64,000 nucleotides of DNA, from contig JAFGBR010000008.1 in the NCBI GenBank assembly GCA_016933045.1, forward strand, positions 1 to 64,000, given 5' to 3'. Shown one piece after another: positions 1 through 9,579 of this stretch. The notes beneath the pieces were generated by a model. That model saw nothing but the letters and a program-made list of their open reading frames with translations. It made no database searches and was not told the DNA's origin. Every line of letters begins with the position of its first letter. Position 1 is the first letter of the stretch. The stretch is from Marinilabiliaceae bacterium. Its GTDB lineage: Bacteria > Bacteroidota > Bacteroidia > Bacteroidales > Marinilabiliaceae. The translations under genes and the position numbers were made by a program.

Positions 1-519
1 TATGTTATTACATGGACATTTGCCGATGGAAACGGAAACAGTTCAACTGCCACTCAAAATGTGGTTGTGGATGACGTGACTGCCCCTGTAGCTCCAACAT
101 TAACAGATGCAACAGGCGAGTGTTCGGTAACGGTTACAGCCCCTACAGCTGAGGATAATTGCGCTGGAACTGTAACAGGTACAACCACCGATCCGCTGAC
201 TTACACCACACAAGGCTCGTATGTTATTACATGGACATTTGCGGATGGAAACGGAAACAGTTCAACTGCCACTCAAAATGTGGTTGTGGATGACGTGACT
301 GCCCCAGTAGCTCCAACATTAACAGATGCAACAGGTGAGTGTACGGTAACAGTTACTGCTCCTACAGCTGAGGATAACTGCGCTGGAACTGTAACAGGTA
401 CAACCACCGATCCGCTGACTTACACCACACAAGGCTCGTATGTTATTACATGGACATTTACCGATGGTAACGGAAACAGTTCAACTGCCACTCAAAATGT
501 GGTTGTGGATGATGTGACT
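1..519 (+). repeat. Tandem 219-bp near-identical HYR-coding repeats
   Basis: The segment starting TATGTTATTACATGG occurs at 1, 220 and 439, exactly 219 bp (73 codons) apart. Copies differ by only a few, mostly synonymous, bases; for example the Cys codon context reads tgttcggtaacg in one copy and tgtacggtaaca in the next. The array continues to the left of the window. Confidence 0.95.
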
Positions 520-1038
520 GCCCCAACATTTGAAATATCCGAGGATAAAGAGATTCTTATAACAACCGGACAAACTGAATACATTATCCAGGGTGATGAA
601 TTTGATCCTAAAAATGTGATCGATAATTGTACTAACTATACGGTATCAAACAATCTATTTGAAGGTACAACCCTAGAAGGTAAAGCGCTTTCTGTTGGCC
701 AACATACAATTATCTGGACGGTTACAGATGCAGGAGAGAATGCAATCTCACACAGTTTTATCGTCACTATTACAACTGGTACAGGATGTGAAGATATTAG
801 CAGAAATAATATTATAGTATATCCAAACCCTGTTACCGGAAGTGAAATAAACATTGATTTGGGGTCTCTTAATGGTTCTGTTATTGAAATAATCAGTGTT
901 ACCGGAAACATGATAAAAGCTGTTGAACAAACAGGAGTAATTAACACCGTTGATGTTGGTGAACTTTCAATCGGAACCTATTTCGTACGTGTAAGAAATA
1001 ATGCTAAAGTTTATACTTTGAAATTCATCAAAAAGTAA
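1..1038 (+). CDS. HYR-repeat surface protein with T9SS type A sorting domain (5' truncated)
   Basis: The reading frame is open from base 1, so the start lies outside the window; 345 residues are visible. The first part consists of tandem 73-residue modules, each with a VVDDVTAP segment, a conserved Cys pair (GEC and DNC) and a WTFxDGNGNSS segment. This is the pattern of HYR (hyalin) Ig-like repeats. They are followed by one diverged module (about residues 175-260) and a last domain of about 75 residues that starts NNIIVYPNPV and ends in basic residues, as T9SS type A sorting domains do. The protein is therefore probably exported across the outer membrane by the T9SS and anchored or released at the surface, with the repeats as a stalk or adhesive region. 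The ligand is unknown. A strong terminator follows. The domain assignment is solid; the function is not known. Confidence 0.85.
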   Translation, partial: YVITWTFADGNGNSSTATQNVVVDDVTAPVAPTLTDATGECSVTVTAPTAEDNCAGTVTGTTTDPLTYTTQGSYVITWTFADGNGNSSTATQNVVVDDVTAPVAPTLTDATGECTVTVTAPTAEDNCAGTVTGTTTDPLTYTTQGSYVITWTFTDGNGNSSTATQNVVVDDVTAPTFEISEDKEILITTGQTEYIIQGDEFDPKNVIDNCTNYTVSNNLFEGTTLEGKALSVGQHTIIWTVTDAGENAISHSFIVTITTGTGCEDISRNNIIVYPNPVTGSEINIDLGSLNGSVIEIISVTGNMIKAVEQTGVINTVDVGELSIGTYFVRVRNNAKVYTLKFIKK

Positions 1039-1063
1039 TCAAATGAAATAGTAAATATAAAAA

Positions 1064-1091
1064 GGGCTGATTGATATAATCAGCCCTTTTT
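1064..1091 (+). terminator. Rho-independent terminator after the HYR gene
   Basis: A 9-bp perfect stem, GGGCTGATT (1064-1072) with AATCAGCCC (1078-1086), encloses a 5-nt loop and is followed by five T. It lies 26 bp after the stop codon. Confidence 0.9.
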
Positions 1092-1471
1092 CATATTTTT
1101 TTTAATCACAAACCATTCTTTGAGATATTTTCAATATATCAGAATCATTATTAATCTAATGTCATGTTAAACACATTTTATCTGGTTTGAAGAGCTGTTT
1201 GTGTTTTTTTTCGGAATTATTCCATCATCTTTTTAATAAGTCCAATCTTGAAAGTCCAATTTTTAGCAACGTGCAATTAGGTGGACTTTTAGGGTTATTC
1301 TAATACGTTTTGGATTTATGCAGTGTTGTTTAATCACATGTAATCAGTCGGTTAGAGGTGATCGATGAAGTAATTTATGAACCTACAATAATTAAATATA
1401 TATAATTTAACTATGATACTTAAACAATAAGTTCTAAATTGTATCTGTATTTTAATCACTTAACCTAACCA
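1092..1471. other. Gene-free AT-rich intergenic region
   Basis: I see no convincing coding frame or RNA gene here. The only local structure noted is a direct repeat AAGTCCAAT at 1238-1246 and 1252-1260. The region presumably carries the promoter of the following three-gene cluster, but no clear -33/-7 pair stands out. Confidence 0.5.
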
Positions 1472-3148
1472 ATGAAATACAGATGGACCTGCCTTTTATT
1501 AATAAAATTGCTATGTATAGATAGCAATAGTTATGGTCAGGATATTGCTGGTCTAAAAAATGAAAAATTCTTTAATATTTCTGGACAATTAGGTGCCTCT
1601 ATGGTATCATACCATGTTGATGGGCGGGAAACCACAAGACCCGATTTTTCATGGATGATTGTAGGTAATCCTGTCATTAGCCTTTATGGCATCACCTTCC
1701 CGTTTTCGATGACCATAAGTGACCAGCATCGTAGTTTTAGTCAGCCATTTAATAAAATTGGGGTGAGCCCTTATTATAAATGGGCAAAATTACATCTGGG
1801 ATACCGCAATCCGTTTTTTTCGCAGTACACACTTGGCGGGCATACCATACTGGGCGCTGGTGGTGAGTTTACTCCCGGAAAATTTAAAATTGGGATCATG
1901 CATGGGCGGCTGTACAAGCAAGTAAACTCCGACCCTCTTTTGCTTTCAAATCCTGACAAATACCAAGTGCCATATTACAAACGCAACGGTACCGGGTTAA
2001 TGTTAGGCTATGGCAGTGGAACTAATTCAGTCAACATTTCGTTTTTTCATGGTTTAGATGTTGTTTCTTCGGTAAACAGTCAAACCCAAACACTAATAAA
2101 ACCTGCCGAAAATGCCGTTATTTCCATCAGTACCAAACAAAAAATAGCTAAAAAATATGAATTTGGGCTCGAATTCGCTAAAAGTGCCTATACCAGCGAT
2201 ACTCAAAATGATTCATTAAAAAATGGATCTTCATTTTTTTCCAGCCTAATAAAATACAATGCCACCACCACCGAGAGCAATGTGATTGACATTCATTTTG
2301 GGTATAATACCGAGATGGTTGGGTTAAACCTCCGCCTTAAACAAATTGACCCGGGGTTTCGCTCAATGGGAACCTACTATATACAAAATGATTACCGTAA
2401 CATCACCATCGAACCGCGCTATAGTTTTTGCAATAAAAAATACAGCCTAAACGGTAGTCTTGGATTTCAAAAAGATAATATTAAAAAAACAACTCCATAC
2501 CAAACAAACAGAACTATTGGTTCTTTAAGTTTTTCGGCAATGCCATGGAACTGGTATAAAGCCGATATTACCATATCGAATTACAACACTTTAATGAAAC
2601 GTGGCTTATCGGAGATAGATACCTTAATGAAGGTATCTCAAACGACCCGATCGTTCAACATGAATCAGAACTTTAACTTCACCAAAGAAATTTTTGCGCA
2701 TAATTTTTTTGTAGTATTTAATAATCAGAAACTTAAAGATAACAACCAAAATTCAGCATCATATAACAATTATAGCTCAAACATGTTTTCCGGCTCCTAT
2801 TTTTTGAGTTATATCCCTAAAGCAATGAATGTTAGTGTAACCTATAATTTATCATCGTTTGATTTAGCAAGCATCAACACACACGTAAGAGGCCCTGTAA
2901 TAGCTTATTCGGCAGCATTTTTTAAAAACAAGCTGAATTTTTCGGTAAGCAATTCGTTTTATAAAACAATTGTAAATTCAGTCGATGATAATCAATTGGG
3001 TATAATCTCGATAAACAGCTCTTATCGAATTGCAAAACAACACAGGTTTCGATTATCGTATTATAACCATAAAAGCAAAAGTTTAAATGGTTCATCAACA
3101 AATTTTACAGAGAATAAGGGTGAAATCGGATACTCATATACATTTTAA
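1472..3148 (+). CDS. Probable outer-membrane beta-barrel protein of unknown function
   Basis: 558 residues starting with a hydrophobic export signal (about residues 5-22, ending SYGQD). The mature part is rich in alternating aromatic and polar residues and Gly/Asn/Ser turns and ends in YSYTF; a terminal aromatic is typical of outer-membrane barrels. No known enzyme motif was seen. It is not the short PorP/SprF type, being much longer and lacking the usual start of that family. It lies 3 bp upstream of the giant TANFOR-like gene, so the two are almost certainly co-transcribed and co-translated. A possible role is an outer-membrane pore or anchor for the two exported proteins that follow. The barrel call is a judgement from composition and the C-terminus; the role is inferred from context only. 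Confidence 0.6.
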   Translation: MKYRWTCLLLIKLLCIDSNSYGQDIAGLKNEKFFNISGQLGASMVSYHVDGRETTRPDFSWMIVGNPVISLYGITFPFSMTISDQHRSFSQPFNKIGVSPYYKWAKLHLGYRNPFFSQYTLGGHTILGAGGEFTPGKFKIGIMHGRLYKQVNSDPLLLSNPDKYQVPYYKRNGTGLMLGYGSGTNSVNISFFHGLDVVSSVNSQTQTLIKPAENAVISISTKQKIAKKYEFGLEFAKSAYTSDTQNDSLKNGSSFFSSLIKYNATTTESNVIDIHFGYNTEMVGLNLRLKQIDPGFRSMGTYYIQNDYRNITIEPRYSFCNKKYSLNGSLGFQKDNIKKTTPYQTNRTIGSLSFSAMPWNWYKADITISNYNTLMKRGLSEIDTLMKVSQTTRSFNMNQNFNFTKEIFAHNFFVVFNNQKLKDNNQNSASYNNYSSNMFSGSYFLSYIPKAMNVSVTYNLSSFDLASINTHVRGPVIAYSAAFFKNKLNFSVSNSFYKTIVNSVDDNQLGIISINSSYRIAKQHRFRLSYYNHKSKSLNGSSTNFTENKGEIGYSYTF

Positions 3149-3151
3149 ACT

Positions 3152-6100
3152 ATGATTGGTAATCAAAATAAAAACCGCATAAAAAGATTATTGTGTGGGA
3201 TGTTGCTTTTTGCAGGAACATGTTTATCTGCAAGCGGACAGGGAATTTTTGTCAATACCATAGTTACCCCGCCTTATGGTAGCGATGTTGAGTCGTATGC
3301 CGACAAAACAAGAATTATCATAACAGCATCTCTTGCTGACATAAATAACGTAGAGTGTTATCTACACATAAAAATAATTGGTAACAATGGCATTGTTCTT
3401 CAGTCATTACCCGATAGAGAATACCCAACCTTTAACCTTACCAATGGAGCACCAATAATACTTACCGGGCATGATTTATTCGATTATTTCCGACTTGCAA
3501 ACTTATCCGTTTCAGGAATTGGACTTCATGAGTTGCAAAGCCAGGGACTGCCCGAAGGCGATTACCAGATCTGCGCACGTGTTTTTCATCTGGGAAACCC
3601 ATGGTCAGATGAAGCTCCTTCGGGATGTAGTAATTTCTTTCAAATCTCTTATGTCAATCCTCCAACAATCATATCCCCGGTAAATCAGAGTGTTATTGAT
3701 TCCAAAATAATGCAAAACATAATTTTCAATTGGATACCATCACCGGGCTCTCCACCATGGACTTCGTATCAGTTAAAGATTTTTGAATTGCGCGATTCCA
3801 CACAATCGCCCGGAGATGCAGTTTTATCGGGTATCCCTTTTTTCGAAACCACTATTTTACAAACTTCATTTTTATATGGTCCCGCTCAACCACTTCTGGA
3901 GCCCGGATTACGTTATGCGTTCCAGGTTAAGGCATTGGATTCTGAAACAGGACAAAAATATAAAAATGATGGTAACAGTGAAGTGTTCTGGTTTAAATTC
4001 AATGAACCAAACATAGGTGTTATTCAAACAACCTACACTGATGATGAAAGCCCTGTGCTTGACAACATTCTTGAAGATTTTAAAAAAGAATTTGAGTTAA
4101 TTCCTTCAACACAAATTAGCGGTCGTATTTTTTCAAAGTTTCCGGACAATACGATCAATTATCTTCTGGATGGTATGCCTTTCGAAAACAATGAAAAAAT
4201 TACCATGCCCGATCAACCAATAGGTAGTATTGATATTTCAAAACGTTACGGGCCATCGGTGAAAAATGACTCGCAAAAATCGTTACCCGAAAATAATACG
4301 CTGCCACAGGAGGTAAAACAATTTAGCTATTCTGATATTGTAAATGTAAGCGATATTGTCGTTTCCAATGCCGGTAACATTAGTATAAATGCCGGTTCTG
4401 GCTTTTCGAAAACACAAATAAGTGAGAAAAGTGAAGCCTCACTTAACAATATTTCCACAGGAACTACAAATAATTCCGACTTTTTAACCAGCATTAAAAA
4501 AGCACCTTTTTATTATTTTGGCAACACCGAGCAAATTGAAAATGTAAAGCCACTTGCAAATCAACGGGTAAAACTGGTGGGTCGGTATGCCATTCTTCCT
4601 GAAGGCGATTTGGTGGGGGGTGTCAATTTTCCAAAATACGGAAATGTGGGTGAAGCTGGTAATTATTATAAATTCTACGATCTTTTTGAGAAAAACAGAA
4701 CTGATGTTTATAAAATTGCAGATGTGGTACTTGCTGTAACCGAAACAGATGAAAATGGTAATTTCACCTTCGATTTTACTTCTGATTTTTTTACAGGTCA
4801 TTTCTATTTCGACGAACTCACGCCCCCTTCTTTAGATAAAGATATGTTGATGCAAAACCCCCGTGATAAGTTAGGTTGGGTTATGGAAAATGTGTTTCCT
4901 GGGGCCGATAATTTTAATGTAAATAATATCCAGGCATTTGACAATAGTATTGCCATACAAAACAATAGTGCTGCAGGATTAAACAATAATACTGTGAATG
5001 AAAACATTCAAGCTCCACAGCAGCAAAAAGTGATGAGCGGAACAAATACCAATTTTTTGTTTGATAGAGGCGGATATATCTGTTTAAAAATAGAAGTTGA
5101 AAACCCAAAATTTTGCAGTCCCGATATTGACATTTTTGTAATGCCCGGCGATAATTTAGCCATACCCGATCAGGTAGCAAAAGTTAAAACGTATGATTTA
5201 ATAGTAAGAGGGATTGCTTCTGACGAAGATAATCAAATTGCCGAACGCAACAAACCCATGGATAATGTTAACGTACAGGTATTTCGTGATTATTCAGACT
5301 CGCAGGACGAAATAGAAATACTGCGTCGTTACGAAGGGCAAAAACTAAATTCAAAAACCACTAATAATTATGGAGAGTTTAAAGATGTAGCCAAAGGTAT
5401 TTCGGGAGCAGCTCCTAACGATTTGGTTTATCTCAAAAACCTCATTAAACATGCCGGTTTTAACCCCCAATATTATGTATCCCTCTCGGTTAGAGATGTT
5501 ACAGTTTCAAGCAGCGAATACGAAAATACAAAGTATAATTACAAATCGGTTTTTATTCCCATACCCGATAATAAAATTACTTCGGCAACCCAGCGACCTG
5601 AGTTTATGTCCGGGGGCAATAGTTATCCAGGGGCGTTTGTTACTTATAATCATTTATACAAAGACTCGGAAATTTTTGAACTTGATTGCACTTTGTACCC
5701 CGAAAACCCTGAAATAAAAGGCAGGGTTATGGCTCAAACCAATATACAAAATCTGGGAATGAGCGATGTTGGTGTTAAACTGTATAAAAAAGACGATCCG
5801 GGAGGATATTATTCCCTAAGTAGTTTTATGATGCAAGCATCTTTACCAGTTTCTTCAACATCAATAGAGGCTGAGCAGTCCACAAACGATGTAGGTATTT
5901 TCAGATTCCAAAACTTACCTATTGCCATTAAAAACAATTATATACACGGCCCATACAGGAGTATTTACATTTCACACCCTGGTTATAAAAGAGTGCTATT
6001 GCCAAAACCGGGTTTCGATCTCTTAAACATTAAAAAAGGGACGTTAATTGATTTTAAAGACATTAACCTGGAGCGAGCCGACTCATTAAAAGGCCTTGTA

Positions 6101-9100
6101 AAAGATGAAGATGGAAATCCTGTTGTTTCGTATGTTAAAACTGAGTATTCGCCGTTTTATAAAACTTATAATAAAATATTTTTGGGTAAACAATACGAGT
6201 TTTTTTCAATCCCTTTTTACGATGAAGACCCGAAAATTAGTGTTGAACCAAAATCGAGTGCCTATTTCGGATGCGATACCACGCTTACTCAACTGCCAAC
6301 AAAACCTTTGGAAATAATTGTTTACAAAAAATTGTACCGTCCCGAAATTTTGGTTAAAAATTCAAAAGGCGAACCTATTACAAATGCTGAAGTTACCATC
6401 AACGATATTATAGTAAAAACCACATCGCAGGGAATTGCGCGTTTCAAATTTGCTTCGCCAGGCAACCAGTTTGTTGTTAAAATTATACCACCCGATGATT
6501 ATTCACCAATTCAGCAAATTATAGAGTTAGAGGTAACTCCCGGCTGGAAACGGCATGTATTTGTTGTTAAAAACGGCAAATCGATAAGCGGACATGTAAC
6601 TAATAAAAAAACCAAGTTCTTAGTGAGCGGAGTGAAAATATTTTCAGAGTTGAGTTATGAAAATGGGTTAAGACTCTATATCGAAACGGAAACTGATGCT
6701 AATGGCTCTTATTGGCTAAAAGGCGTTCCATCAGATGCCACTTCTATTAAAGTACATATTGTAAAACCGGGCAACAACCCAACCTATACGGGTAAAACTG
6801 CAACAGTTAATTTTCCGCAGGGTCAATTTTATGTGAATGTGAATTTCGAAATTGAACCACTTGAGGGATGGGATATGGCAGACATATGGGGATATCCGGT
6901 GGCTATCGAGAAATTTGAACTGAACATAACTAATCCCGACAGGGCGAAAATAAGTGGTTATTTTTATAATCTTCCAAGTGTAAAAGGAGTAGAAATCCAA
7001 CAACCCAATCTAAAAATACCCTTTAATAATTTAGATATTAAAAAACTATCGAACGCTAAGGGAGTACCACTTACCGATAAAATTATCTTAACGGCCAATT
7101 CTATTCCCTTCATCATTAACGGAACATTTAAGGGAGAACTTAAAAACATGAAAAAATATGGCTCAAACACAATTTTAAACAAGTCGTTGGAAATTAATAA
7201 AGAAGGAGATTTTGCGGTTATTAAAGGAATGGCAGGATTAGACCTAAATTCGTTTAACGTTTCTACTTCCTTTAACGGTAGCTTTTTTCTGGGCGATAAT
7301 TTACAAAGCAATAAAACAACCATGTTTTCAACAAACATTGCCTCGGTACAGAATGCGATAAACAGCGTTATGCAACAAAGCACAATGCAGAATGCATCAA
7401 ATAACGTTAAACAAGCTACCAACATAAAGAACATAAATACGGAAAACACAAATACCTTAAACGTTACAGGTGCAAACTATTCAAATAATACTATTTCAAC
7501 TGCTTATGCCGAGTTCAATGTTTTTAGTCTTGACGACAACCTGCAGCCAATACCATTTAAGAACTATATGGTATATAATTTTAGGGCAAGTTCAATTTTA
7601 AACGAAAAATCAAAATTGGTGAACGATAAAATTCTCATTCCAACAATTTTGCATACCGATATTCCCACATCAATTAATTCAGAAAATCTCGACTTAAAAA
7701 TTAATGTTGGAGATATAATTGTAACAAATTCAGAAGTAACACTCAACGAAATGCCTTATTCCGATTTTAGCTTCGATCTGGAAAAGTGGAAATTGTATGG
7801 AAAAGACGATTGGTATTTCGATAAAAACGAAGAAGCTATTGTACTTAAAAAAGTACTGGTTAACACAGGCGTAGGACTTGATGTGACACTTAAAAATATG
7901 CATATTGGCCCCAACTATATTGGCGAAACAGAGGTGGATATTGAAGGAGGAATTAATTTGGGTGGTATTAAAAAAATCACACTCAATCCAGGTTTAAAAC
8001 CCATATTCAATTACGACAATATTGGTCATTATCGTATTAGTGTTGTAGGATCTTTGTCAGAGGGTACTCCGGCAGGTTATATCAGTGGCTTGCCCGAAAT
8101 GAAATCAAGTGATCGGATTGAGTTTAACTCTATTGGCATACTTAGTAATCAAACCGAGGCTTTATCGATAAACGGAGCTTTTACGTTTTTTGATATTATC
8201 AACGTGGAAGTCAATCGAATTGTTACCGGCAATGGATATTTTGATTTGGTTGGGCAGCCTAGTACCGGAATTCCGGCGTTTTTCCCAACTGAAACAACCA
8301 TGCGATATAAACTTGATAAAGGGAAAATTATTGGTGAAATGCAGTTTTTAGACGGACAAATAGACTGTCCCGGCAATGTTACTTTTTCACTTGACAAAAA
8401 CAATACCTCACAAACATTTTCAACAGGAAAATACACTTCGTATGGAACGTTTACAATAGCCGGAGGTAATGGTGCCAATAGTGAATCGTTTACTTTACGC
8501 GGGTTTTTAACCAAAACCAAAACCAGTTGTGATATTAAGGTTATTAAGGTTGATAATAATAAATTATATGAGGGGGCTGACTTCCAAAAGGTTGTGATTG
8601 GTAGTAATAGTGTTGATGTTTTTGAGGGTTTAATTAACACCTCTGATAACAATTGGGGGATTTTGAGTTACAATGGATATACCCAATCAATCAATGGACT
8701 TGAGGACAAAAATAATGTACTGGAATTTAAAGTAAATGGAGCCATTGATGTTTCGAGCAGCAATGTTAAAGTTACAAATATTGATGTTGGAATGGGTAGT
8801 ATGACGATGGTTTACGACATCAACTCGGGCAGTATGACGGGAACCTTAAATATTAACATGCTTCCATTGGGGTATGCAACAATAAAACAAGGGTTAATGA
8901 AAATGTGCTTTGACAGCCATGGATATTATTTTGCCGTTAACAGTCAATTAATAATAGGAGTTAACGATGGATGGAAAGGTGGCTTTGTGATTGGCAATAC
9001 CAACTATATTAATCCAACAGATTTAACTCAAATAAAAAAAGCATTTAAAGAAGGATATTTACCACCATTCTTTAAAGGCGGTTCTTTAACCGGATTTTAC

Positions 9101-9520
9101 ACCATAGGTGAAAAACAGCTTCTTGACAAATCATACGATCTCATTTTTGTTGATGCTTCATTAAAAGCCGGTTTAGGTGCATTTGTCAATGGAGATTTCG
9201 GATCTGACCCTGAATTTTTAATTGGAGGTTATGCATATGCAAGCTTGCATGGAGAGGCTGGTTTAAGCAAATTATGCCGTGTTGGAGTTGGCATTGATGT
9301 CCATGGCATAGTATCAGGTGGTTATGATAACGGTTCTTTTTCGTTCAGCAATTGTTTGTCGATTGCCGGAAAAGGTTGGTCTGATGGTTATTGCACAGCA
9401 CCTCTTAAAGCATTAGGAGTTCCAACCAGCCTTAGGTTTTCATTAAAAGCTGATTGCATTTACAATAATGGATTTAATTTTAATATTAGTGAGGGCTCAT
9501 GTTCAGGTCCGTCTAAATAA
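3152..9520 (+). CDS. Giant (2122 aa) exported TANFOR-like multi-domain protein
   Basis: A signal peptide (residues 1-29, basic start then LLCGMLLFAGTCLSASGQ) is followed by GIFVNTIVTPPYGSDVESY, which resembles the N-terminus of the TANFOR family described from Tannerella and relatives. An FnIII-like region (about 165-280, PPTIISPVNQSVI) follows. Several carboxypeptidase-regulatory-like beta domains lie at about 850-1230, with motifs such as IKGRVMAQ, LKGLVKDEDGNPV and ISGHVTNKKT. The long C-terminal half is Asn/Gly-rich, probably beta-structured and not recognised. The tail (about 1850-2122) is Gly-rich with four or more Cys. No T9SS sorting domain is visible at the end, so if it reaches the surface it may use another route, perhaps the upstream barrel. 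Family naming is by memory of motifs. The function is unknown. Confidence 0.65.
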   Translation: MIGNQNKNRIKRLLCGMLLFAGTCLSASGQGIFVNTIVTPPYGSDVESYADKTRIIITASLADINNVECYLHIKIIGNNGIVLQSLPDREYPTFNLTNGAPIILTGHDLFDYFRLANLSVSGIGLHELQSQGLPEGDYQICARVFHLGNPWSDEAPSGCSNFFQISYVNPPTIISPVNQSVIDSKIMQNIIFNWIPSPGSPPWTSYQLKIFELRDSTQSPGDAVLSGIPFFETTILQTSFLYGPAQPLLEPGLRYAFQVKALDSETGQKYKNDGNSEVFWFKFNEPNIGVIQTTYTDDESPVLDNILEDFKKEFELIPSTQISGRIFSKFPDNTINYLLDGMPFENNEKITMPDQPIGSIDISKRYGPSVKNDSQKSLPENNTLPQEVKQFSYSDIVNVSDIVVSNAGNISINAGSGFSKTQISEKSEASLNNISTGTTNNSDFLTSIKKAPFYYFGNTEQIENVKPLANQRVKLVGRYAILPEGDLVGGVNFPKYGNVGEAGNYYKFYDLFEKNRTDVYKIADVVLAVTETDENGNFTFDFTSDFFTGHFYFDELTPPSLDKDMLMQNPRDKLGWVMENVFPGADNFNVNNIQAFDNSIAIQNNSAAGLNNNTVNENIQAPQQQKVMSGTNTNFLFDRGGYICLKIEVENPKFCSPDIDIFVMPGDNLAIPDQVAKVKTYDLIVRGIASDEDNQIAERNKPMDNVNVQVFRDYSDSQDEIEILRRYEGQKLNSKTTNNYGEFKDVAKGISGAAPNDLVYLKNLIKHAGFNPQYYVSLSVRDVTVSSSEYENTKYNYKSVFIPIPDNKITSATQRPEFMSGGNSYPGAFVTYNHLYKDSEIFELDCTLYPENPEIKGRVMAQTNIQNLGMSDVGVKLYKKDDPGGYYSLSSFMMQASLPVSSTSIEAEQSTNDVGIFRFQNLPIAIKNNYIHGPYRSIYISHPGYKRVLLPKPGFDLLNIKKGTLIDFKDINLERADSLKGLVKDEDGNPVVSYVKTEYSPFYKTYNKIFLGKQYEFFSIPFYDEDPKISVEPKSSAYFGCDTTLTQLPTKPLEIIVYKKLYRPEILVKNSKGEPITNAEVTINDIIVKTTSQGIARFKFASPGNQFVVKIIPPDDYSPIQQIIELEVTPGWKRHVFVVKNGKSISGHVTNKKTKFLVSGVKIFSELSYENGLRLYIETETDANGSYWLKGVPSDATSIKVHIVKPGNNPTYTGKTATVNFPQGQFYVNVNFEIEPLEGWDMADIWGYPVAIEKFELNITNPDRAKISGYFYNLPSVKGVEIQQPNLKIPFNNLDIKKLSNAKGVPLTDKIILTANSIPFIINGTFKGELKNMKKYGSNTILNKSLEINKEGDFAVIKGMAGLDLNSFNVSTSFNGSFFLGDNLQSNKTTMFSTNIASVQNAINSVMQQSTMQNASNNVKQATNIKNINTENTNTLNVTGANYSNNTISTAYAEFNVFSLDDNLQPIPFKNYMVYNFRASSILNEKSKLVNDKILIPTILHTDIPTSINSENLDLKINVGDIIVTNSEVTLNEMPYSDFSFDLEKWKLYGKDDWYFDKNEEAIVLKKVLVNTGVGLDVTLKNMHIGPNYIGETEVDIEGGINLGGIKKITLNPGLKPIFNYDNIGHYRISVVGSLSEGTPAGYISGLPEMKSSDRIEFNSIGILSNQTEALSINGAFTFFDIINVEVNRIVTGNGYFDLVGQPSTGIPAFFPTETTMRYKLDKGKIIGEMQFLDGQIDCPGNVTFSLDKNNTSQTFSTGKYTSYGTFTIAGGNGANSESFTLRGFLTKTKTSCDIKVIKVDNNKLYEGADFQKVVIGSNSVDVFEGLINTSDNNWGILSYNGYTQSINGLEDKNNVLEFKVNGAIDVSSSNVKVTNIDVGMGSMTMVYDINSGSMTGTLNINMLPLGYATIKQGLMKMCFDSHGYYFAVNSQLIIGVNDGWKGGFVIGNTNYINPTDLTQIKKAFKEGYLPPFFKGGSLTGFYTIGEKQLLDKSYDLIFVDASLKAGLGAFVNGDFGSDPEFLIGGYAYASLHGEAGLSKLCRVGVGIDVHGIVSGGYDNGSFSFSNCLSIAGKGWSDGYCTAPLKALGVPTSLRFSLKADCIYNNGFNFNISEGSCSGPSK

Positions 9521-9579
9521 AATTAACTAAATCTATTAGAATAAATATGAGATTTATTTCATTATAAAATAACATTTGA

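Noticed and set aside
6964-7449. 161-codon frame on the minus strand inside the giant TANFOR-like gene
   Set aside because: Lies entirely opposite a continuous 2122-residue frame with a signal peptide; hydrophobic, low-complexity shadow.
8149-8652. 167-codon minus-strand frame inside the same giant gene
   Set aside because: Antisense shadow; no recognisable motif and no own start region.
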